A stretch of DNA of 9,384 nucleotides, from the NCBI GenBank assembly GCA_023424215.1, contig JAFAEC010000066.1, positions 1-9,384 of the forward strand, read 5' to 3'. Source of the DNA: Pseudomonadota bacterium. GTDB lineage: Bacteria; Pseudomonadota; Alphaproteobacteria; Caulobacterales; Caulobacteraceae. The position numbers and the translations under genes were made by a program. Below, in pieces: positions 1 through 4,692 of the stretch (position 1 is the first letter of the stretch; every line of letters starts with the position of its first letter). Under the pieces are notes generated by a model. The model was not told the DNA's origin. It saw only the letters and a list, made by a program, of their open reading frames with translations, and searched no databases.

Positions 1-279
1 TCTTCCGCCGGCCGGGCCGAGCCGCCGCCGGCCGTCGCCGGCAAGCGGCCCCCGTCGGAGGCGGCGCGCCTGATCGCCACCGTCATCGCTGACATGGACG
101 AGGACGGCGACGGCTGGGTCAACGCCGGCGGCATCGCCAACCGGCTGCGCAACGCCTACCCCGACTTCGACCAGCGCACCTACGGCTACGCCAAGCTGTC
201 CGACCTGATCCGCGCCACCGGCCGCTTCGACGTCCAGACCGGCTCCGGCGGCCAGATGCGGGTGCGCGACAAGGCGTAG
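1..279 (+). CDS. C-terminal end of an OST-HTH/LOTUS domain protein (probably NYN-domain family), 5' truncated
   Basis: The frame is open from the first base of the window to a TAG at 277-279, giving the last 92 residues of a protein whose start lies outside. After a Pro/Ala-rich linker of about 20 residues, the rest looks like an OST-HTH (LOTUS) winged-helix domain: a helix ending near DMDEDGDGWV, then the family-like pattern of a Gly-rich turn, NRLRNAYPDFD, the YGYAKLSDLI helix and a final strand with RVRDKA. In bacteria this domain is usually C-terminal to a NYN (PIN-like) nuclease domain and is thought to bind RNA. The NYN part is not visible, so that half of the call is inference. An internal ATG at 94 would start mid-domain and is not a credible gene start. 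The gene is convergent with the dehydrogenase, 10 bases away. Confidence 0.75.
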   Translation, partial: SSAGRAEPPPAVAGKRPPSEAARLIATVIADMDEDGDGWVNAGGIANRLRNAYPDFDQRTYGYAKLSDLIRATGRFDVQTGSGGQMRVRDKA

Positions 280-289
280 GGGAGGGGGG

Positions 290-1417
290 TCAGAGCGCGA
301 CCAGCGTCCGCACCGCTCGCCCCTCCGCCAGCGCGTCGAACGCCGCGTTGATCTCCTCCAGCGCCACCGTCCCCGACAGCAGCCGGTCGACCGGCAGCCG
401 GCCCTCGCGGAACAGGCCGACGAAGCGGGGGATGTCGCGCGACGGCACGCAGGTCCCGATGTACGAGCCCTTCAGGGTCCGCTCCTCGGCCACCAGCGAC
501 ACGACGTTGACCGCCAGGACGGCTTCCGGGGGAGGGAGCCCGGCGGTGACCGTGGTCCCGCCCCGCCGCGTCATCTTCCACGCCGCCTCCAGCGCCCTGG
601 CCGAGCCGGCCATCTCCAGCGCCACCTCGGCCCCGCCGCCGGTCAGGGTCCGGACCTGCTCGACCGCGTCGGGATCGGCCGCGTTGACCGTCCGCACCGG
701 CCCGAGGCTCCGCGCCAGCGCCAGCTTGTCCTCCGACAGGTCGACGGCGACGACCGGGGCGGCCCCGCTGGCCAGCGCGCCCAGCACGCTGGCCAGCCCG
801 ACCCCGCCGAGGCCGACCACCGCGACCGACTGCCCGGCCTTCACGCCCGCCGTGTTGACCACCGCCCCCACCCCGGTCAGCACCGCGCAGCCGAACAGCG
901 CCGCCTGCTCGAACGGCAGGTCGTCCGGCACCCGGACCAGCGAACGGCGGGACACCACCGCCCGCTCCGCGAAGGCCGAGCAGCCGAGGTGGTGGTGCAG
1001 CGTCTCCCCGCCGAGGTGCAGCCGCCGCCCGCCGCCCAGCAGCTCGCCCCTGCCGTTGGCCGCCGCCCCCGGCTCGCACAGCGCCGGCCGCCCTCCGGCG
1101 CAGGGGGCGCAATGGCCGCAGCTGGGCATGAACACCATCACCACCCGGTCGCCGGGCTTCAGGTCGTCGACGCCGTCGCCCACGGCCTCCACCTCGCCGG
1201 CCGCCTCGTGGCCCAGCGCCATCGGCATCGGCCGCGGCCGGTCGCCGTTGATGACGCTGAGATCCGAATGGCACAGGCCGGCGGCGCGGATGCGCACCAG
1301 CACCTCGTCGCGGCCCGGCGGGTCCAGGGTCACGGTCGCGATCTCCAGCGGCCGGCTGTCGGCGTACGGGCGGGGCGCGCCCATGGCGCGGAGAACGGCG
1401 GCGCGGGTCGTGATCAT
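290..1417 (-). CDS. Zinc-dependent alcohol dehydrogenase (MDR superfamily)
   Basis: A full-length 375-residue medium-chain dehydrogenase/reductase that should oxidise an alcohol, or reduce an aldehyde, with NAD(H) in the cytoplasm. Visible hallmarks are Cys49 in GLCHSD and the GHE motif at 69-71, with Cys177 as the likely third catalytic zinc ligand. Cys100, 103, 106 and 114 form a complete structural zinc lobe. A Rossmann motif GLGGVG lies at 202-207, and Asp226 ends the second strand, which favours NAD over NADP. The intact structural lobe and length resemble the class III/benzyl-alcohol dehydrogenase side of the family, but the substrate cannot be read from the sequence, so I give no symbol. 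The ATG at 1417 is the natural start by family length; I see no good Shine-Dalgarno before it. It is transcribed away from the thioesterase gene. Confidence 0.9.
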   Translation of the reverse strand: MITTRAAVLRAMGAPRPYADSRPLEIATVTLDPPGRDEVLVRIRAAGLCHSDLSVINGDRPRPMPMALGHEAAGEVEAVGDGVDDLKPGDRVVMVFMPSCGHCAPCAGGRPALCEPGAAANGRGELLGGGRRLHLGGETLHHHLGCSAFAERAVVSRRSLVRVPDDLPFEQAALFGCAVLTGVGAVVNTAGVKAGQSVAVVGLGGVGLASVLGALASGAAPVVAVDLSEDKLALARSLGPVRTVNAADPDAVEQVRTLTGGGAEVALEMAGSARALEAAWKMTRRGGTTVTAGLPPPEAVLAVNVVSLVAEERTLKGSYIGTCVPSRDIPRFVGLFREGRLPVDRLLSGTVALEEINAAFDALAEGRAVRTLVAL

Positions 1418-1507
1418 GCGCCGACGCTATGCGCTTGACGCCGCGTCCGCCAACCCCGACCGTCCTCACACGAGCGTGCGCAGACACGCCGGGGAAACGC
1501 CAACACC

Positions 1508-1551
1508 GTGCGCTCAAGCAGCGAGGCGCCGCGCGCCGAGCGAGAGCGCAC
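1508..1551 (+). promoter_or_regulatory. Possible structured leader before the thioesterase gene
   Basis: A perfect 8-base inverted repeat, GTGCGCTC at 1508-1515 and GAGCGCAC at 1544-1551, encloses a second small stem, GGCGC at 1525-1529 and GCGCC at 1533-1537 with loop CGC. It ends four bases before the Shine-Dalgarno of the thioesterase gene. It could fold in the 5' leader, but in DNA this GC-rich such stems arise by chance, and no regulator or known riboswitch is recognisable. Confidence 0.2.
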
Positions 1552-1567
1552 CGACAAGGGAGTGACG

Positions 1568-2005
1568 ATGACGGGCACAATCGAGCGGACGAAGCGCGGC
1601 GACTACAGCCGCTTCCAGAACATCTCCACGCGCTGGATGGACAACGACGTCTACGGCCACGTGAACAACGTGGTCTACTATTCGTGGTTCGACACGGCGG
1701 TGAACCGGCTGCTGGTGGTCAACGGTCTGCTCGACATCCACCACGGCAAGACCATCGGCCTCGTCGTGGAGACCGGCTGCCGCTACTTCACCCCGACCGC
1801 CTTCCCCGACGAGATCGAGGCCGGCGTGCGGGTGGCGCACATCGGGACCAGCTCGGTGCGCTACGAGATCGGCCTGTTCCGCAACAAGGAGCCGGAGGCG
1901 GCCGCCGTCGGCTACTTCGTTCACGTCTACGTGGACCGCGAGAGCAAGCGCCCCGCGCCGATCGACGAGAAGATGCGGGGGTTTCTCGAGGGCCTGCGCG
2001 CCTAG
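1568..2005 (+). CDS. Hotdog-fold acyl-CoA thioesterase (4HBT/YbgC-like family)
   Basis: A 145-residue single-domain hotdog protein predicted to hydrolyse acyl-CoA thioesters in the cytoplasm. The active-site segment is DNDVYGHVNNVVYY, with Asp27 at the position of the catalytic Asp of 4-hydroxybenzoyl-CoA thioesterase, followed by the long hotdog helix (WFDTAVNRLL). I chose the ATG at 1568 because AAGGGAG at 1556-1562 sits five bases upstream. An in-frame GTG at 1508 would add 20 charged residues outside the fold and has no such site. The stop TAG at 2003-2005 overlaps the stop of the facing small gene. It is a second thioesterase of this fold in the window, distinct from ybgC at 7260; the physiological substrate is unknown. 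Confidence 0.88.
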   Translation: MTGTIERTKRGDYSRFQNISTRWMDNDVYGHVNNVVYYSWFDTAVNRLLVVNGLLDIHHGKTIGLVVETGCRYFTPTAFPDEIEAGVRVAHIGTSSVRYEIGLFRNKEPEAAAVGYFVHVYVDRESKRPAPIDEKMRGFLEGLRA

Positions 2006-2202
2006 TCGTCCAGCCGCCCCATCAGCGCCAGGGCGCCGACGGCGGTGAGCACGCCCAGGGCGAAGGCCCCGACCACCGCGCCGGTGGCGACATAGGTCGA
2101 CACCGTCATCGGCCGGGCCTCGTACCACTCGACGATGTCGGCGTCGTGCAGGTCGTCGTCGAGGCTGCCCTCGGCTTCGTAGATGGCGTCGTCGGCGGTC
2201 AT
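2002..2202 (-). CDS. 66-residue single-span membrane protein, unknown function
   Basis: A small protein with an acidic, soluble N-terminal half (about residues 1-31, rich in Asp and Glu) and one hydrophobic helix at about 36-60 made of Gly, Ala, Val and Leu, ending in a short GRLDD tail. This is the layout of a C-terminally anchored inner-membrane protein. The ATG at 2202 has GGAG seven bases upstream on the minus strand, which supports this start over a longer in-frame extension into the yebC coding region. It is divergent from yebC across a 123-base gap and convergent with the thioesterase, sharing a CTAG with its stop. I do not recognise a family; the composition and proper ribosome binding site argue that it is real. 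Confidence 0.65.
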   Translation of the reverse strand: MTADDAIYEAEGSLDDDLHDADIVEWYEARPMTVSTYVATGAVVGAFALGVLTAVGALALMGRLDD

Positions 2203-2260
2203 GGTGCGGCTCCGGTTACGCTCGCAGAACACCTGCCCCGCGGCCCCGGTTCCGGCCCCG

Positions 2261-2289
2261 GTGACAGCGGCGTCGCCATCGGCTAGACG
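2261..2289 (+). promoter_or_regulatory. Candidate housekeeping promoter for yebC
   Basis: GTGACAG at 2261-2267 and GCTAGACG at 2282-2289 are separated by 14 bases. Against the published Caulobacter sigma-73 consensus TTGACGS-N10-14-GCTANAWC this is 5 of 7 and 6 of 8 matches with allowed spacing. It would start transcription about 30 bases before the yebC ATG. It is a motif match only. Confidence 0.4.
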
Positions 2290-2325
2290 GCCCGCCTTCC
2301 CTTTCGCCAGACCCAGAGACCGCTC

Positions 2326-3099
2326 ATGGCCGGCCACTCCAAGTTCAAGAACATCATGCACCGCAAGGGCCGCGCCGACGCGGTCCGCTCCAAGCTGTTC
2401 TCGCGCCTGTCGCGCGAGATCACCGTGGCGGCCAAGTCGGGCCTGCCCGACCCGGCCATGAACCCGCGCCTGCGCCTGGCGGTGAACAACGCCAAGGCCG
2501 AGTCCATGCCCAAGGACAATATCGACCGGGCGATCAAGAAGGCCTCGGGCGGCGAAATCGACGCCATGGAGGAGATCCGCTACGAGGGCCGCGGCCCCGG
2601 CGGTGTGCAGTTCGTGGTCGAGGTGCTGACCGACAACCGCAACCGCGCCGCCTCGGGCGTGCGCTCGGCCTTCACCAAATACGGCGGGGCGCTGGGCGAG
2701 ACCGGCTCGGTGACCTTCATGTGGGACCGCGTCGGCAAGATCGTCTACCCGGCCGAGGCGGGCTCGGAGGACGCGGTCATGGAGGCGGCCATCGAGGCCG
2801 GGGCCCAGGACGTCGAGAGCGACCTGGTCAAGCCGGACATCTACGAGGACGCCCCAGGCCACACCATCTGGACCGCCTTCGAGGACCTCAACGAGGTCGC
2901 CGACGCCATGTCGAAGACCCTCGGCGACCCGAAGTCCACGGCCATCGTCTGGAAGCCGCAATCGACCGTGCCGGTCACCGGCGACCAGGTCGCCACCCTG
3001 ATGAAGCTGATGGACGCCCTCGACGCCGAGGACGACGTGCAGCAGGTCTACTCGAACGAGGAGATCTCGGACGAGGACGCGGCGAAATACGCCGGCTGA
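2326..3099 (+). CDS. yebC: YebC/PmpR/TACO1-family translation factor
   Basis: A 257-residue protein, close to the 240-250 typical of the family, beginning with the signature MAGHSKFKNIMHRKGR and continuing with the conserved LFSRLSREI helix, the PKDNIDRAIKKASGG segment and the GPGGVQFVVEVLTDNRNR strand. The last part holds the alternating alpha/beta domains with WKPQSTVPV. Members were long called transcriptional regulators. Recent work on YebC2 and mitochondrial TACO1 ties the family to relief of ribosome stalling on proline-rich stretches. Its frequent neighbour ruvC lies downstream, here after an inserted mgtC-like and cupin pair. Only a weak purine stretch (AGAGA) precedes the ATG. The gene ends six bases from a convergent small gene. 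Confidence 0.96.
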   Translation: MAGHSKFKNIMHRKGRADAVRSKLFSRLSREITVAAKSGLPDPAMNPRLRLAVNNAKAESMPKDNIDRAIKKASGGEIDAMEEIRYEGRGPGGVQFVVEVLTDNRNRAASGVRSAFTKYGGALGETGSVTFMWDRVGKIVYPAEAGSEDAVMEAAIEAGAQDVESDLVKPDIYEDAPGHTIWTAFEDLNEVADAMSKTLGDPKSTAIVWKPQSTVPVTGDQVATLMKLMDALDAEDDVQQVYSNEEISDEDAAKYAG

Positions 3100-3105
3100 G
3101 CCGCC

Positions 3106-3312
3106 TCACCTGAAGAACGACGACTCCGCCTCCAGCCAGCCCTCGGGTCGGCCGATCGGGCGGCCGGGCCGGCGCAGGCGCATCAGGCTGTGCAGGGCGT
3201 CGGCGAGATCCAGTAACTGGTCGTCTGACAGTTCGACAGCTGCCCGGACGACCTCCGTCTTCAGAGCGGCGTAGGCCGGCGGCGTCAGGGCGCGATGCGC
3301 GTGGGCGGGCAT
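3106..3312 (-). CDS. 68-residue protein of unknown function
   Basis: A short soluble protein with no membrane segment or signal peptide. The middle (about residues 10-45) is predicted helical with the acidic amphipathic stretch ELSDDQLLDLADALHSLMRL; the end is basic and then aromatic (SSFFR). The main support that it is a gene is a strong Shine-Dalgarno, GAGGAG on the minus strand at 3320-3325, seven bases before the ATG. It points toward yebC, with six bases between the two stop codons, and is divergent from the mgtC-like gene. No family is recognised and no function can be proposed. Confidence 0.6.
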   Translation of the reverse strand: MPAHAHRALTPPAYAALKTEVVRAAVELSDDQLLDLADALHSLMRLRRPGRPIGRPEGWLEAESSFFR

Positions 3313-3458
3313 GCGGCGTCTCCTCGCGGGGGCGAGCGCGGGGCCCCGCGAGCACTCGAACGAACCCCCGGCGCGCCGGTTTCATAAGGCCAAGGTCCGC
3401 GGCGGCCACCGTCCCGGGCCAGCGGAACGCCGCCGGCTCGGCAAGCGTTGCAGCTGCG

Positions 3459-4157
3459 ATGGACCTGAGCGACCTTCCCGACTTCATTCTTCCGCTGTTC
3501 GCCGCCATGGCGGCCGGCGGACTGATCGGGTTCGAGCGCGAGTGGCGGGGCCGCGCCGCCGGCTTCCGCACCCACATCCTGGTCTGCCTCTCCTCGGCCC
3601 TGCTGATGGAGGCGGCGGTGTCGCAGGGCTCCTGGGACTGGGACGGCATCGCCGGCGGCGGGATCATGAGCGACCCCACGCGCATGGCGCACGGCGTCCT
3701 GACCGGCATCGGCTTCCTGTGCGCCGGGGTGATCTTCCGCGCCGGCTTCTCGATTCACGGTCTGACCACGGCGGCCTCGCTGTGGATCACCGCCGCCATC
3801 GGCATGCTGTTCGGCGCCGGCCTGTTCCTGCTCGGTCTGGCGGGGACGATCCTCACCGTGGCCGTGCTGACCCTTCTGCGGCTGATCAACCTGCGTGTGC
3901 CGCAGTCCATGGTCGTCGACGCCGAGGTGGTGTGGCGGCGCGAGGCGACCTCCGCCGAGGACCGGGTCGAGGCGGCGCTGGCCGGGATCGACCGGCGCGG
4001 CCGGGCCGACCGGTTCGAGCTGGTCGACGGCGGCGCGGCGGTGCGTCGCAGCTTCCGCCTGCGGGTCGACGGAGAGCCGACGCTGAAGAGCCTGGCGGCG
4101 CGGCTGCGGGGCATCGACGGGGTGGTCGGCTACCGCCTCGACCCGCGCGACGACTGA
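3459..4157 (+). CDS. MgtC/SapB-family inner-membrane protein
   Basis: A 232-residue protein with the MgtC core: a first helix at about 9-25 running into the signature GGLIGFEREWRGR (20-32), then FRTHILVCLSSAL, further helices with GVLTGIGFLCAGVIFR and GLTTAASLWITAAIGM, and a last span at about 122-143. The final 85 residues or so are soluble and resemble the ACT-like C-terminal domain of MgtC. Family members are linked to growth at low magnesium and, in pathogens, to intramacrophage survival through control of ATP synthase; which role applies here is unknown. No magnesium-sensing leader is recognisable in the 146 bases upstream, and the ribosome binding site is poor, so the start rests on the fit of the N-terminus to the family. 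Confidence 0.9.
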   Translation: MDLSDLPDFILPLFAAMAAGGLIGFEREWRGRAAGFRTHILVCLSSALLMEAAVSQGSWDWDGIAGGGIMSDPTRMAHGVLTGIGFLCAGVIFRAGFSIHGLTTAASLWITAAIGMLFGAGLFLLGLAGTILTVAVLTLLRLINLRVPQSMVVDAEVVWRREATSAEDRVEAALAGIDRRGRADRFELVDGGAAVRRSFRLRVDGEPTLKSLAARLRGIDGVVGYRLDPRDD

Positions 4158-4228
4158 GGCCCGGCCTTGACCCGGGGCGCGGCGGCCACATCTCTCAACC
4201 ACAAATCCAAGGACAGGAAGGCAAGCGC

Positions 4229-4624
4229 ATGAAGGGCTTCATCGCCGACATCGAGGATCTCACCACCTCCAACACCGACTTCCGCCGCGTGCTCTACACC
4301 GGCAAGTTCCTGCAACTGGTGCTGATGACCCTGAAGCCCGGCGAGGAGATCGGCGAGGAGGTCCACGAGGACCACGACCAGTTCTTCCGCATCGAAAGCG
4401 GCTCCGGCGAGGTGCTGATCGACGGCGTGCGTACGCCCATCAAGGACGACGACGCGGTCATCGTCCCGGCCGGGGCGCGGCACAATGTGACCAACACCGG
4501 CGACCAGCCTCTGACCCTGTACACCCTCTACGGGCCGCCGGATCACCGCGAGGGCGTGGTGCACCGGACCAAGGCCGAGGCCGACGCGTCGGAAGAGCAT
4601 TTCGACGGCACGACCACCGAGTAG
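4229..4624 (+). CDS. Small single-domain cupin protein
   Basis: A 131-residue protein made of one cupin barrel. Motif 1 is at about 40-60: GEEVHEDHDQFFRIESGSG, with His and Glu/Asp residues able to hold a divalent metal. Motif 2 is PAGARHNVTNTG, followed by the typical YTLYGPPDHREGVVHRT segment. This pattern belongs to the short mannose-6-phosphate-isomerase-like cupins, whose reactions are mostly unknown, so no enzymatic role is claimed. The ATG at 4229 has AGGAAG at 4215-4220, eight bases upstream. It lies 71 bases after the mgtC-like gene on the same strand; a TTGACC box at 4165-4170 in the gap could be a separate -35 element, but no convincing -10 follows. Confidence 0.88.
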   Translation: MKGFIADIEDLTTSNTDFRRVLYTGKFLQLVLMTLKPGEEIGEEVHEDHDQFFRIESGSGEVLIDGVRTPIKDDDAVIVPAGARHNVTNTGDQPLTLYTLYGPPDHREGVVHRTKAEADASEEHFDGTTTE

Positions 4625-4646
4625 GTCCAAGCCTTCGCTCCGGTCA

Positions 4647-4676
4647 TTGTCCGTTAGCCATCTATCGGGCATGAAC
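4647..4676 (+). promoter_or_regulatory. Weak candidate promoter for the ruv operon
   Basis: TTGTCCG at 4647-4653 resembles the alphaproteobacterial -35 TTGACGS, and GCATGAAC at 4669-4676 is a poor match to GCTANAWC, 15 bases further on. If used, transcription would begin close to the ruvC ATG, giving a nearly leaderless message, which would fit the lack of a clear Shine-Dalgarno, and the SOS-type repeat would cover the start point. The TA core of the -10 is not matched, so this is tentative. Confidence 0.2.
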
Positions 4677-4677
4677 G

Positions 4678-4692
4678 GAACGGATGGCGAAC
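4678..4692 (+). promoter_or_regulatory. LexA (SOS) operator of the alphaproteobacterial type, at the ruvC start
   Basis: GAAC at 4678-4681 and GAAC at 4689-4692 are spaced by exactly seven bases. This direct repeat (GTTC-N7-GTTC on the other strand) is the LexA box known from Caulobacter, Rhizobium and Rhodobacter. Reading through the other GAAC and GTTC tetramers in the window I found no second pair with this spacing. The site covers the ruvC ATG at 4684, so LexA bound here could block initiation. ruv genes are SOS-controlled in many bacteria. Confidence 0.6.

Noticed and set aside
1435..1441. TTGACGC, an exact -35 match upstream of the thioesterase gene
   Set aside because: No acceptable -10 box follows at 10-14 or 16-18 bases, so I do not call a promoter.
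186..1580. Long open frames on the other strand or other frames of the dehydrogenase (186-1580 minus, 348-1565 plus, 989-1438 plus)
   Set aside because: They overlap the well-supported dehydrogenase, have Arg/Pro/Ala/Gly-rich composition typical of shadow frames in high-GC DNA, and show no domain.
3368..3379. 12-bp palindrome CCGGCGCGCCGG in the gap before the mgtC-like gene
   Set aside because: Pure G/C palindromes of this size are expected by chance at this GC content, and it is not positioned on a promoter I can recognise.
4671..4673. ATG 13 bases before the ruvC start as an alternative start
   Set aside because: It is out of frame with ruvC and opens only a shadow frame.
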